Positions 53,907 through 63,048 of a stretch of DNA of 64,000 bases are shown here, piece after piece. Origin of the DNA: an uncultured Bacteroidales bacterium (GTDB lineage: Bacteria; Bacteroidota; Bacteroidia; Bacteroidales; P3); assembly GCA_947168665.1 (NCBI GenBank), contig CAMVMX010000004.1, forward strand, positions 1 through 64,000, read 5' to 3'. A program made the translations under genes and the position numbers. Within the stretch, counting starts at the first letter, position 1. Every line of letters starts with the position of its first letter. The notes under the pieces are model-generated. The model was not told the origin of the DNA and ran no database searches. It saw only the letters and a list, made by a program, of their open reading frames with translations.

Positions 53907-54875
53907 ATGAGACGACTTGTACGCAACACGGTTCTTTTTACGCTGACGACGGTGGCCGTCTATCTGCTGCTGCTTTTTGCGCTGGGCGACTGGGGATGGG
54001 TGCGCACAGCCCGCACTGAGATGGGCAACCGCGGATTCCTCAACTCGCGCGTGAAGGACATACGCAATTACCACAATGTGGATGTGCTGTTTCTTGGCTC
54101 GTCGCACAGCTACCGCACTTTCGACACGCGATTCTACCGGGCGCAAGGTCTCAGTTGCTTTAACTTGGGTTCTTCTAACCAGACTCCGATTCAGACTTAT
54201 GTACTGCTGAAGACCTACCTCGACAGTCTCAACCCCAAATTTGTGGTGTTCGAGGTGCACCCCGACATCATGAAGAACGACGGCGTGGAGTGTGCCGTAG
54301 ACCTTCTTATCAACACCCCCGTCACCTGGGAGGCCACCAAAATGGCCTGGCACACGGGCAACATGAAGGTTATCAACACTTGGCTCTACAGCCTGTATAA
54401 CCAAAAGATACGCCACCGGCTGGAGCATTTCGTGGAAGACAGTGTGATGGACGATGCCGAATATGTCGCAGGAGGATATGTGGAGATTAACACCAAAGAG
54501 TTTGTCCGCAAACGCTATTCGGCCCATAACCTCACAATCCGGCCAGAACAGATGGAGGCCCTGAAACGCTGCCTCGGACTATTGAAAGAACGCGGCATAC
54601 CATATATGCTTGTCGAGGTGCAGGATGCCTACCAGCTGCGCTCGGCATTCAAAAACCATGAGTGGTTTGAGGACAAGATGAAAGCCTTGGGGCCCTATCG
54701 CTACAAGATACTCCCCCTCGTCGACACTGTCCACTTCTGCAACAGCAACCATCTTTTCAAACCCGGAATCGAGCTCTTCAACCAGGACTTTATTGTAGAC
54801 CTTAAACAGGCTCTTGCCGACAATGGAATACTTCTCACATCTTCCCAAACTCAAACAAACAGTTTCACTAATTAA
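53907..54875 (+). CDS. SGNH-like partner of the MBOAT protein
   Basis: 322 residues. N-terminal TM helix (about 8-28; LFTLTTVAVYLLLLFALGDWG), then VLFLGSSHSYRTFDTR, an SGNH hydrolase-type nucleophile motif, and later DTVHFCNSNHLFKPG with a likely His. Three bases after the MBOAT gene, so co-translated. Likely role is the periplasmic transfer step of polysaccharide acetylation, an inference from pairing. Confidence 0.75.
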   Translation: MRRLVRNTVLFTLTTVAVYLLLLFALGDWGWVRTARTEMGNRGFLNSRVKDIRNYHNVDVLFLGSSHSYRTFDTRFYRAQGLSCFNLGSSNQTPIQTYVLLKTYLDSLNPKFVVFEVHPDIMKNDGVECAVDLLINTPVTWEATKMAWHTGNMKVINTWLYSLYNQKIRHRLEHFVEDSVMDDAEYVAGGYVEINTKEFVRKRYSAHNLTIRPEQMEALKRCLGLLKERGIPYMLVEVQDAYQLRSAFKNHEWFEDKMKALGPYRYKILPLVDTVHFCNSNHLFKPGIELFNQDFIVDLKQALADNGILLTSSQTQTNSFTN

Positions 54876-54887
54876 ACACCCAAACCC

Positions 54888-55955
54888 ATGAAAATAATAG
54901 GACTCATGTCAGGCACCTCTCTCGACGGTTTGGACATTGCCTATTGCGAGATTGACTCAAACGGTTTCCGGCTGATTGCCGCCGAGACCTATGCCTACAG
55001 CCAGGACTGGACGCTAATCCTATCCACCCTTGAGAAGGCCTCGGCCTATGAGTATGCGCTCATCAATGTAAAACTGGGGCATTATTTCGGCCAGATGGTA
55101 AACCGTTTCCGCCAGGAGCATCCTGGGCCATGCGATGCCATAGCCTCGCATGGCCACACCATCTTCCACCAGCCTTCGCTGGGACTTACAGCCCAGATTG
55201 GCGACGGCAATGCCATTGCCGCCGAGACTGGTCTTCCCGTGGTGTATAACTTCCGTTCGCTCGACGTGGCCTTGGGGGGGCAGGGAGCCCCGCTTGTGCC
55301 TATTGGCGACCGCCTGCTTTTTGGCCAGTACGATGCGTGCCTCAACCTGGGAGGATTCTCCAATGTATCATACGACGACCCTGACGGCACTCGCATAGCC
55401 TTCGACATCTGCCCCTGCAACATGGCCCTCAATCATCTGGCACGCATTGTGGACAAGCCTTACGACAACAACGGCCAACTGGCGCGCAGCGGAGCCACTG
55501 ACCACAGCCTATTGGAACGCATGGATGCATTGGAATACTACCGCCGGCCTCTTCCCAAGTCGCTGGGCAAGGAATGGTTCGTTGCTCAATTTCTCCCCCT
55601 GCTATCCTCCAATCCTGACGACACTCGGAATCAGCTTCGCACCACCGTCGAGCATATTGCACGCCAAATCTCATGGGCCATCAAAGGGCACAGCATCTCC
55701 ACACTCCTCGTATCCGGCGGTGGTGCCAAAAACAAATTCCTCATGGCTCGGCTGCAGTCCCTCATCCCTGGCTGCAAAATCACCGTCCCCTCCGACGATA
55801 TCATCGACTATAAAGAAGCTATCGTCTTTGCCCTGTTGGGCTACCTGCGCCTCACCCGGCAGAACAACTGCCTCAGCAGCGTGACTGGCGCACGGCACGA
55901 CAGTTGCGGCGGCGACATCGCCGGTCACGCCCCTGCCTTCTCGCGCCCGTCATGA
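54888..55955 (+). CDS. anmK: Anhydro-N-acetylmuramic acid kinase
   Basis: 355 residues; P-loop region GLMSGTSLDGLDIAYCEID at the N terminus, with IASHGHTIFHQP, LVPIGDRLLF, FDICPCNMALNHL, and SGGGAKNKFLMARL near the C terminus. Phosphorylates 1,6-anhydro-MurNAc with hydrolysis of its ring to MurNAc-6-P in peptidoglycan recycling. Twelve bases after the SGNH gene. Confidence 0.94.
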   Translation: MKIIGLMSGTSLDGLDIAYCEIDSNGFRLIAAETYAYSQDWTLILSTLEKASAYEYALINVKLGHYFGQMVNRFRQEHPGPCDAIASHGHTIFHQPSLGLTAQIGDGNAIAAETGLPVVYNFRSLDVALGGQGAPLVPIGDRLLFGQYDACLNLGGFSNVSYDDPDGTRIAFDICPCNMALNHLARIVDKPYDNNGQLARSGATDHSLLERMDALEYYRRPLPKSLGKEWFVAQFLPLLSSNPDDTRNQLRTTVEHIARQISWAIKGHSISTLLVSGGGAKNKFLMARLQSLIPGCKITVPSDDIIDYKEAIVFALLGYLRLTRQNNCLSSVTGARHDSCGGDIAGHAPAFSRPS

Positions 55956-55987
55956 GGCATAGCCTTCAAACCGGGTACGGATAATCA

Positions 55988-57088
55988 TCAAACAAACAAC
56001 TCGGCGGCGATGCCGTCAGCATGCAGCAACCCTTGGCGTGTAGGACGGAAGTGTGTGGGTGTTTCCTCTATCAACCCCACTGCCACAAAGCGGCTTATTC
56101 CTTTCCTCAGCCTCTCGACAAAGGGTTCTGCCACCTTTTCTTTCTCAATACCTGCCACCGTCCGCAGCGCAGTCATAAGATACTCATTGTAAGCATCCTT
56201 CACCCCAAGCTCCTCACTGTCGTGCTCCACATGTCCTGTGGCAACACTTTGAATGTACCGTTCCGCATCGGCCACATTCCACCTGCGGCACATCCCGTCA
56301 AACGAGTGCGCCGCAGCCCCCACCCCCAAATAGGGAGTCCTGTCCCAATAGTGGCTGTTGTGGACTGCCTTGTAGCCTGGACGGCAGAAATTGGAAATCT
56401 CATACTGCTCAAAACCATTCGCGGCTGCCCATTCAAGCAATGCTTCGTATTGCTGCACAGATTCTTCATCCGAAGGCAAAGCCACCCTTCTCTGCTCCAC
56501 TTGCCGTTCCAGTATGGTACCCCGCTCCAGTGTCAGGGCATAAGCCGACAGATGCTGTACAGGCAGCTCTGATACCTTCTTAAGATTGGACAACCAGTAT
56601 CCTCGGCCTGGCAGACCGTAAATGAGGTCAATGCTCACATTCCCGAATCCCGATGCCACTGCCCGCTTCACTGCCTGGACGGCCTGTTCCGAATCATGCC
56701 GACGGTTCAGCATCCGCAAATCCTCATCGTGGAATGACTGGACCCCGATGCTCAATCGGTTGAAGAGCCCTAAACCCTTCAAATCGGCCAAGAAATGGTG
56801 AGTGAGGTCTTCGGGGTTGGCTTCCAGCGTCACCTCCTCAACACCCGACATGTCAAATTCCTTGTACAGGACGTCCACTATCTGACCCAATTGGCCAGCC
56901 GTGAGAAGCGAGGGCGTGCCGCCGCCGAAATAAACTGTCCGCACGGGACTGGACACCTCATCCCGCCGCATTGTCAGCTCACGGCACACCGCGTCGACAT
57001 ACGGCTGCTTCTCCCGCGCCGTCACCACCGAGTAGAAGGCACAGTAAGTGCATTTCCGATGGCAGTAAGGGATATGGACATAAATCAT
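55988..57088 (-). CDS. hemW: Radical SAM heme chaperone HemW
   Basis: 366 residues. Radical SAM CX3CX2C with Cys9/13/16 in PYCHRKCTYCAFYS, GGGTPSLL, and the HemW-specific HNSHYW motif in VHNSHYWDRTPYLGVGAAAHSF. HemW family proteins are distinguished from HemN by HNxxYW and insert heme into acceptor proteins. Start at 57088, 3 bases after the end of meaB on the same strand. Confidence 0.9.
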   Translation of the reverse strand: MIYVHIPYCHRKCTYCAFYSVVTAREKQPYVDAVCRELTMRRDEVSSPVRTVYFGGGTPSLLTAGQLGQIVDVLYKEFDMSGVEEVTLEANPEDLTHHFLADLKGLGLFNRLSIGVQSFHDEDLRMLNRRHDSEQAVQAVKRAVASGFGNVSIDLIYGLPGRGYWLSNLKKVSELPVQHLSAYALTLERGTILERQVEQRRVALPSDEESVQQYEALLEWAAANGFEQYEISNFCRPGYKAVHNSHYWDRTPYLGVGAAAHSFDGMCRRWNVADAERYIQSVATGHVEHDSEELGVKDAYNEYLMTALRTVAGIEKEKVAEPFVERLRKGISRFVAVGLIEETPTHFRPTRQGLLHADGIAAELFV

Positions 57089-57091
57089 ACC

Positions 57092-58192
57092 CTACTTGAA
57101 GCTGTTCAGCAGCATGTCGGCCGCCGCATAAGCACTGATTTTGTTGTCCAGAATATCGTGACTCACCTGCGCAATTCGCTCCTCTATACCGGGATAGCTA
57201 TAGAAACGGTCGCGGAGTCCGTTCTCAATCGTTTCGTTCAGTATGCGCAGATTCTGCTGCTGCCTTTTATGATAGAAATATCCGTTTGCTTTCGTAAAGG
57301 CGACATACTCCATCACATTATGCCACAAATCCTGCACCCCTTGGTGTGTATAAGCCGAACACAACTGCACCTTGACCGTCCAGCCCGACTCCGGCATCGG
57401 GAACAAATGAAGCGCGTTGCGGAACTGCGTGGCCGCCAGCTCAGCCTTCATGGGATCAATGTCGCACTTGTTGATAGCTATCATGTCTGCCATCTCCATG
57501 ATGCCGCGTTTGATGCCTTGCAACTCGTCCCCAGTGTTGGCCAGCTGCAGCAGCAGGAAAAAGTCCACCATCGAGTGCGCCGCCACTTCCGACTGCCCTA
57601 CGCCCACCGTCTCTACAATCACCACATCGAATCCAGCGGCTTCACACAACACTATTATCTCACGCGTCTTGCGGGCTACCCCGCCCAGCGATCCCGCCGA
57701 GGGGGAAGGCCGGATAAACGCGTTGGGATCAACCGAGAGCTCCTCCATCCGCGTCTTGTCGCCCAATATGCTGCCTTTGCTCCGCTCGCTGCTGGGGTCG
57801 ATGGCCAGCACCGCCACCTTGTGGTTATGCCCGGTGAGATACTTGCCCAGTGCCTCAATTGTGGTACTCTTCCCTGCTCCTGGCACCCCCGTGATGCCCA
57901 GCCGGACCGACTTGCCCGAATAGGGAAGACAACACTCTATCACCTGCTGTGCCTTCTGCTGATGTTCGTGGAGTGAACTCTCGACCAACGTGATGGCACG
58001 GCTCAGCATCGCCCTGTCGCCGCCCCTTATCCCCGCCACCAGTTCATCCACCGTAAACTCCTTCCTTTTGCGGGAAAGAACCTTTTCAAGGTAGCTATTA
58101 TTCACTTGCTCAGGCTGTTTAACACCCTGCTGTACACTCAGTGCTGAATCGTAGTCAAAATTACTGTATAATTTTTTGTCTTCTGAAGCCAT
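57092..58192 (-). CDS. meaB: MeaB, methylmalonyl-CoA mutase GTPase chaperone
   Basis: 366 residues; P-loop GVPGAGKST at 102-110, DPSSERSKGSILGDKTRM, IVETVGVGQSEVAAHSMVDFFLLLQ, INKCDIDP. It protects the adenosylcobalamin-dependent methylmalonyl-CoA mutase and mediates cofactor loading. No mutase genes are visible here. Indicates B12 use, in line with the riboswitch at 5.6 kb. Confidence 0.95.
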   Translation of the reverse strand: MASEDKKLYSNFDYDSALSVQQGVKQPEQVNNSYLEKVLSRKRKEFTVDELVAGIRGGDRAMLSRAITLVESSLHEHQQKAQQVIECCLPYSGKSVRLGITGVPGAGKSTTIEALGKYLTGHNHKVAVLAIDPSSERSKGSILGDKTRMEELSVDPNAFIRPSPSAGSLGGVARKTREIIVLCEAAGFDVVIVETVGVGQSEVAAHSMVDFFLLLQLANTGDELQGIKRGIMEMADMIAINKCDIDPMKAELAATQFRNALHLFPMPESGWTVKVQLCSAYTHQGVQDLWHNVMEYVAFTKANGYFYHKRQQQNLRILNETIENGLRDRFYSYPGIEERIAQVSHDILDNKISAYAAADMLLNSFK

Positions 58193-58270
58193 TTGTAGTC
58201 TTTTTTTCTTTCCCCTTGTTAACGTAAAAAATTCATTTATAGTATGTACATATTTTTTTTAGAAAAAAAT

Positions 58271-58301
58271 TTTGTCATGTCGCAAAAAGTTAGTACTTTT
58301 G
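58271..58301 (+). promoter_or_regulatory. Promoter of tRNA-Met
   Basis: TTTG (58271-58274), 19-base spacer, TACTTTTG (58294-58301): a full Bacteroidota-type promoter about 34 bases upstream of the tRNA. Confidence 0.7.
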
Positions 58302-58334
58302 CAACCGCTTTGACAGAAAAACAAGGCACACCAT

Positions 58335-58408
58335 GGCGGGATAGCTCAGCTGGTTAGAGCGCTGGATTCATAACCCGGAGGTCATCAGTTCAAGTCTGAT
58401 TCCCGCTA
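58335..58408 (+). tRNA. tRNA-Met (anticodon CAT)
   Basis: 74-nt cloverleaf starting GGCGGGATAGCTCAGC, D-loop GGTTAGAG, anticodon CAT at 58369-58371 in loop TTCATAA, T-arm GTTCAAGTC; acceptor ends TCCCGCT plus discriminator A, CCA not encoded. One A-C mismatch (31/39) in the anticodon stem. Could be elongator tRNA-Met or a CAU-type tRNA-Ile (lysidine); the sequence does not settle which. Confidence 0.9.
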
Positions 58409-58416
58409 CTACAAAG

Positions 58417-58448
58417 AAAAGGTCTTGGCCGCAATTCCAAGACCTTTT
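58417..58448 (+). terminator. Terminator of tRNA-Met
   Basis: AAAAGGTCTTGG (58417-58428) pairs with CCAAGACCTTTT (58437-58448), followed by CTTTTTTC. Confidence 0.85.
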
Positions 58449-58470
58449 CTTTTTTCTCATAAGCCACACA

Positions 58471-59883
58471 CTACTCCACCACCAGTCGGCGCGTCTGGCT
58501 CCCTTCCGCCGTCCGCACCACCACCATGTACGTGCCCCTCGCCCAGCCCCTCACACTGAAGCCCGACGTGCCTCTCGGCAGCTCCCGGCGCCTCGCCCCT
58601 CCCATGTCGTACACCTCTATCCTCTCCACCTCCCCGGATGTCTCTACCTCCACCCACTCCGACGCAGGGTTCGGCACGAGCCTCAGCCCGCACCCCTCGG
58701 CCTCCGCCACTCTCTGCCTCGGTCGCCACTCCACCCCCTCACTCCACTCGCTGTAACGCACCGTGTCCAGCTCTCGGCACACCGTCCGCACATACGCCAC
58801 CATCGCCACTCCCAACGTGTCCTCATACGTCCATGTGTGCGTGTGGCAGGTCGCTCTTCGCCCCTCCTCCGGCCCCGTCCCCTGCGGCCCATACGACACC
58901 TCCCACTCGTCGTGCACCCCGTCGTGCGTCCACCTCAGCCGCACCGTGTTCCCGTAACGGCTCATCAGACCGAAACTCAGCACCGGCGCGCACGCCGGCG
59001 TGTCCACCGTCCACACCGTGTCATACTCCCTGAATATCGGCAGCACCAGGAAAAACTCCGGCACCTCAATGTCCGACCACGCATACGGCCTCAGATTATA
59101 GCTGGATGGCGTGAGTCCATAGTAATAAGACGTGTCATAGTCGTTTGGCTTCCAGAAAACCTTCATCTTGTTCCTTATCCAGCACGAGGAGTCGGGCGAA
59201 TAGTATTGGTCTGTGGCTCCTGTCTGCGAACTTGTCCATGATGTCGTCATGACTGTTTGATATGGACGAAGGTCTGACGCAGGGAGAGGATTGTCCGGAC
59301 TGGGGCGGAACCAGTCCTGCGAAAAGCCTACATAGAACGAGTCCTGCACCCTGACCGGCTTCTCAAAGTAGAAATCAAACCTGTAGTTCACAAGGCCAAA
59401 AAACGTTGACATTATGTTCCCACAGGTGTTTTCCGGGACAAAGCGCCAAGGGAATGAGTCACACTGAGCCACCTCTCCCGTATAGTCAAACGGAATCTGC
59501 TCCAGCATATAGGACGAGTCTGTCGTCGTCTCATACAGATACAGATACTCCGGCCTGTCGAATGAATAATGATGTTCATGATGGAGCCATATTGAAATCC
59601 CGTACACATCGGTGGGCTCGTCGACATAGTTGTACTGCAGTATGTCGCCCCAAACAATCCATGGCCGCGTCCAGTGCGACGGATCCAAGCTGTCGCGATA
59701 GGGCAGACAGAAGGCTCCCCATTCTGTTAACAGTGGATGTGTGTTGTCCGTGTCTATCCACGACCGCCAGTCGAACTGCCAGTAGGGACGGTACAGCGTG
59801 TCCACTCGTATATATTTTGACTCCTGCGCCCGCAGCTGGCCGACTGCCATCAGCATGACGATTGCAAAAAAAGTCTTTCTCAT
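58471..59883 (-). CDS. T9SS-sorted secreted protein, duplicate copy A2
   Basis: 470 residues. Signal peptide 1-20 (ends LRAQ). Central region without recognised domains; ends with type A sorting domain LRLVPNPASEWVEV, LPRGTSGFSVRGWARGTYMVVV. Near-identical to 61408-62841; differences are concentrated in two patches (about residues 102-110 and 142-175). Begins just upstream of tRNA-Met on the opposite strand. Confidence 0.85.
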   Translation of the reverse strand: MRKTFFAIVMLMAVGQLRAQESKYIRVDTLYRPYWQFDWRSWIDTDNTHPLLTEWGAFCLPYRDSLDPSHWTRPWIVWGDILQYNYVDEPTDVYGISIWLHHEHHYSFDRPEYLYLYETTTDSSYMLEQIPFDYTGEVAQCDSFPWRFVPENTCGNIMSTFFGLVNYRFDFYFEKPVRVQDSFYVGFSQDWFRPSPDNPLPASDLRPYQTVMTTSWTSSQTGATDQYYSPDSSCWIRNKMKVFWKPNDYDTSYYYGLTPSSYNLRPYAWSDIEVPEFFLVLPIFREYDTVWTVDTPACAPVLSFGLMSRYGNTVRLRWTHDGVHDEWEVSYGPQGTGPEEGRRATCHTHTWTYEDTLGVAMVAYVRTVCRELDTVRYSEWSEGVEWRPRQRVAEAEGCGLRLVPNPASEWVEVETSGEVERIEVYDMGGARRRELPRGTSGFSVRGWARGTYMVVVRTAEGSQTRRLVVE

Positions 59884-59987
59884 GGTTCAGATCATTGTCT
59901 TGGTTATACATTGTGGCGCGAATCCGCCTCACTCTCCGCACACCCTGTCCACCCTGTCCTTACGCATGGTGGACGAAATCAATCCCT
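58471..59987 (-). repeat. Segmental duplication copy A2
   Basis: 1517 bases matching 61408-62945 (1538 bases, offset 2937), with only a few single-base differences outside two variable patches. Contains the duplicated T9SS gene and its upstream leader, and the last 19 codons of the neighbouring secreted gene. Confidence 0.9.
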
Positions 59988-61305
59988 GCAGATAAACAAT
60001 CTCTACCGAACACAGATGGTGTCCCCAATAATACATCCGCGGCGTCACAACCGCCCCGTGCACCTCGTTGATTATGCGGCAGGGCGAGTCCCCAGGCACC
60101 GCCTCGACCCCCACCGCCAGCGATGACCCGCCTGCCCCGCTGGATATGTATCCCCCGCCGCTGTACCTGTCCAGCGATTGGAACTTGTGTCCCGGATAAT
60201 GCCGCTCCTCGTACACCCCCGAACCGAAATTGCCCATGTCTATCCTGCGCACATAACGCTCCCACAATCCTGTCGCCGGGCTCTCGTCGTCTGTGAGCAG
60301 CCACACGCTGTTCGTCTCCCCGCTGTATCGCACATCCCGCATATCCATCGGCACGCCCGAATAGGGCAGCGGGATGTCCACGGCACCCGTCAGCACCGGC
60401 ACCCCTCCGCTCACACTCAACCGCCTCAGCGCCATGCCTGTATTCCCTGTTGGGTCCTTGTAATGGTAGGCCGCCACAAACTCGTCGCCCATTGTCGCGG
60501 CCACCATCACACGGCCGTACACCTTGTGGTCCTTGAACCGATACACCGTATATACCGGTGTTGTGGATGGCGAGACAAAGCCTGCCGACTTGCCGTACAG
60601 CTCGAAGCAGAAATAGTCCGAGTCCTCCTCGCGCGACACCACCACCACATGGTTGTCTGTCACCGTGATGTCTGTGTAATGCTCCGCCCCGTCCTTGTTG
60701 TAGTGGTACAGGTTCGGACTCCATGCCATCGACGGACACGCCACGTCCCCGCAGCCTGTTCGGTGGTAGTTGACGCTGGAATAGTCAAGCATGTCTGTCA
60801 TAATCACATTGTCCGAGATGTAGGCCACCACCGGCACCCCTCCCGCATCGAACACCTCCAACCGTTTCACTCCGGTGACCATGTCATAATTGCCGGGATT
60901 GAAGCACGGATACTGGTTCATCGGCGTGTGGGAAAACAACATCCACGAAAAATTGCAGTTGCCCGCCTTCAGGTCGGCTATCGAGAAGCACCCCAGCAAT
61001 CCAACCTGGTAGCCGCTCTGCCGCAACGACCCTCCGGCGTACACTATGCCGTCCAGGATCCGAAAGTCGTTTATCGTCACACCCGACGGCAGGCTCGCCT
61101 CGTACACCGTGTCGCCCGCGTTGTCGTGGTAGGCCACCGTCGCCGGCATCGACCCCTGGCGCGCGTACACCACATAGCCCCCGCCGGCGCTGTGACGCAC
61201 TATCGTCGTGTCCGACCACACGGCGGGGTATTCCCACACTGCCGCCTGGCTCCAGGCCCCGGGCGCAGCCGCTAACAGCATAATAATAAAAAACATCTTT
61301 TTCAT
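59929..61305 (-). CDS. Secreted protein of unknown function between the duplicates
   Basis: 458 residues. Signal peptide 1-19 (ends AWSQ). Beta-rich with many Gly-aromatic turns (YVVYARQGSMPATVAYHD, YAGGSLRQSGYQVG, YYWGHHLCSVEIVYLQG). No sorting domain at the C terminus, which reads GLISSTMRKDRVDRVCGE. That tail is encoded inside the duplicated segment, so it may not be the native end. Overlaps the leader of the following T9SS gene copy. Confidence 0.65.
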   Translation of the reverse strand: MKKMFFIIMLLAAAPGAWSQAAVWEYPAVWSDTTIVRHSAGGGYVVYARQGSMPATVAYHDNAGDTVYEASLPSGVTINDFRILDGIVYAGGSLRQSGYQVGLLGCFSIADLKAGNCNFSWMLFSHTPMNQYPCFNPGNYDMVTGVKRLEVFDAGGVPVVAYISDNVIMTDMLDYSSVNYHRTGCGDVACPSMAWSPNLYHYNKDGAEHYTDITVTDNHVVVVSREEDSDYFCFELYGKSAGFVSPSTTPVYTVYRFKDHKVYGRVMVAATMGDEFVAAYHYKDPTGNTGMALRRLSVSGGVPVLTGAVDIPLPYSGVPMDMRDVRYSGETNSVWLLTDDESPATGLWERYVRRIDMGNFGSGVYEERHYPGHKFQSLDRYSGGGYISSGAGGSSLAVGVEAVPGDSPCRIINEVHGAVVTPRMYYWGHHLCSVEIVYLQGLISSTMRKDRVDRVCGE

Positions 61306-61407
61306 GACTGTTCGTTGTTTGTGTTTGTTGTGATTGATTGCATGTTGATTCTTTAATTAACTGCCGCATGGCCTTGGGGTCTGCCACTCCACGGCCTTGC
61401 CTCCGGG

Positions 61408-62841
61408 CTACTCCACCACCAGTCGGCGCGTCTGGCTCCCTTCCGCTGTCCGCACCACCACCATGTACGTGCCCCTCGCCCAGCCCCTCACACTGAAGCC
61501 CGACGTGCCTCTCGGCAGCTCCCGGCGCCTCGCCCCTCCCATGTCGTACACCTCTATCCTCTCCACCTCCCCGGATGTCTCTACCTCCACCCACTCCGAC
61601 GCAGGGTTCGGCACGAGCCTCAGCCCGCACCCCTCGGCCTCCGCCACTCTCTGCCTCGGTCGCCACTCCACCCCCTCACTCCACTCGCTGTAACGCACCG
61701 TGTCCAGCTCTCGGCACACCGTCCGCACATACGCCACCATCGCCACTCCCAACGTGTCCTCATACGTCCATGTGTGCGTGTGGCAGGTCGCTCTTCGCCC
61801 CTCCTCCGGCCCCGTCCCCTGCGGCCCATACGACACCTCCCACTCGTCGTGCACCCCGTCGTGCGTCCACCTCAGCCGCACCGTGTTCCCGTAACGGCTC
61901 ATCAGACCGAAACTCAGCACCGGCGCGCACGCCGGCGTGTCCACCGTCCACACCGTGTCATACTCCCTGAATATCGGCAGCACCAGGAAAAACTCCGGCA
62001 CCTCAATGTCCGACCACGCATACGGCCTCAGATTATAGCTGGATGGCGTGAGTCCATAGTAATAAGACGTGTCATAGTCGTTTGGCTTCCAGAAAACCTT
62101 CATCTTGTTCCTTATCCAGCACGAGGAGTCGGGCGAATAGTATTGGTCTGTGGCTCCTGTCTGCGAACTTGTCCATGATGTCGTCATGACTGTTTGATAT
62201 GGACGAAGGTCTGACGCAGGGAGAGGATTGTCCGGACTGGGGCGGAACCAGTCCTGCGAAAAGCCCACATAGAACGAGTCCTGCACCCTGACCGGCTTCT
62301 CAAAGTAGAAATCATACCTGTAGCATACCTGGCTAAAAGCCGTTGACATCATGTCCCCACAGGTGTCTTCCTGGCTATAACTTTGGTGTAGGGGGAAAGT
62401 GTCACACCGGGTTGCCTCTCCCGTATAATCAAACGGAATCTGCTCCAGCATATAGGACGAGTCTGTCGTCGTCTCATACAGATACAGATACTCCGGCCTG
62501 TCAAATGAGAAATGACCGAAATGACTCTCTGTGAATAGAGTTCGCCATATTGAAATCCCGTACACATCGGTGGGCTCGTCGACATAGTTGTACTGCAGTA
62601 TGTCGCCCCAAACAATCCATGGCCGCGTCCAGTGCGACGGATCCAAGCTGTCGCGATAGGGCAGACAGAAGGCTCCCCATTCTGTTAACAGTGGATGTGT
62701 GTTGTCCGTGTCTATCCACGACCGCCAGTCGAACTGCCAGTAGGGACGGTACAGCGTGTCCACTCGTATATATTTTGACTCCTGCGCCCGCAGCTGGCCG
62801 ACTGCCATCAGCATGACGATTGCAAAAAAAGTCTTTCTCAT
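61408..62841 (-). CDS. T9SS-sorted secreted protein, duplicate copy A1
   Basis: 477 residues, same architecture as 58471-59883: signal peptide, variable patches (seven residues longer here; e.g. RTLFTESHFGHFSFDRPEY at the first), and a T9SS sorting domain identical to A2 by eye. Upstream lies a remnant of the neighbouring gene's 3' end (62887-62945). Confidence 0.85.
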   Translation of the reverse strand: MRKTFFAIVMLMAVGQLRAQESKYIRVDTLYRPYWQFDWRSWIDTDNTHPLLTEWGAFCLPYRDSLDPSHWTRPWIVWGDILQYNYVDEPTDVYGISIWRTLFTESHFGHFSFDRPEYLYLYETTTDSSYMLEQIPFDYTGEATRCDTFPLHQSYSQEDTCGDMMSTAFSQVCYRYDFYFEKPVRVQDSFYVGFSQDWFRPSPDNPLPASDLRPYQTVMTTSWTSSQTGATDQYYSPDSSCWIRNKMKVFWKPNDYDTSYYYGLTPSSYNLRPYAWSDIEVPEFFLVLPIFREYDTVWTVDTPACAPVLSFGLMSRYGNTVRLRWTHDGVHDEWEVSYGPQGTGPEEGRRATCHTHTWTYEDTLGVAMVAYVRTVCRELDTVRYSEWSEGVEWRPRQRVAEAEGCGLRLVPNPASEWVEVETSGEVERIEVYDMGGARRRELPRGTSGFSVRGWARGTYMVVVRTAEGSQTRRLVVE

Positions 62842-62886
62842 GGTTCAGATCATTGTCTTGGTTATACATTGTGGCGCGAATCCGCC

Positions 62887-62945
62887 TCACTCTCCGCACA
62901 CCCTGTCCACCCTGTCCTTACGCATGGTGGACGAAATCAATCCCT
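62887..62945 (-). pseudogene. Remnant of the secreted gene's 3' end
   Basis: Sequence upstream of copy A1 repeats the final 19 codons of the 59929-61305 gene (GLISSTMRKDRVDRVCGE and stop) with no gene body attached. Confidence 0.65.
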
Positions 62946-63048
62946 ACCAAACACACATGACCGGTTTTTGTCATAATTGACACTTGACGATACGGTACTC
63001 TTGTCCCCAATCTGGGGAGTCGGCGACTACACATCCCCCGACACGCGG

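Larger units (their letters stand above)
61408..62945 (-). repeat. Segmental duplication copy A1
   Basis: 1538-base partner of 58471-59987. Confidence 0.9.

Noticed and set aside
58471-62945. Diversity-generating retroelement at the duplicated T9SS genes
   Set aside because: No reverse transcriptase, no adenine-biased template repeat and no accessory gene are in the window.
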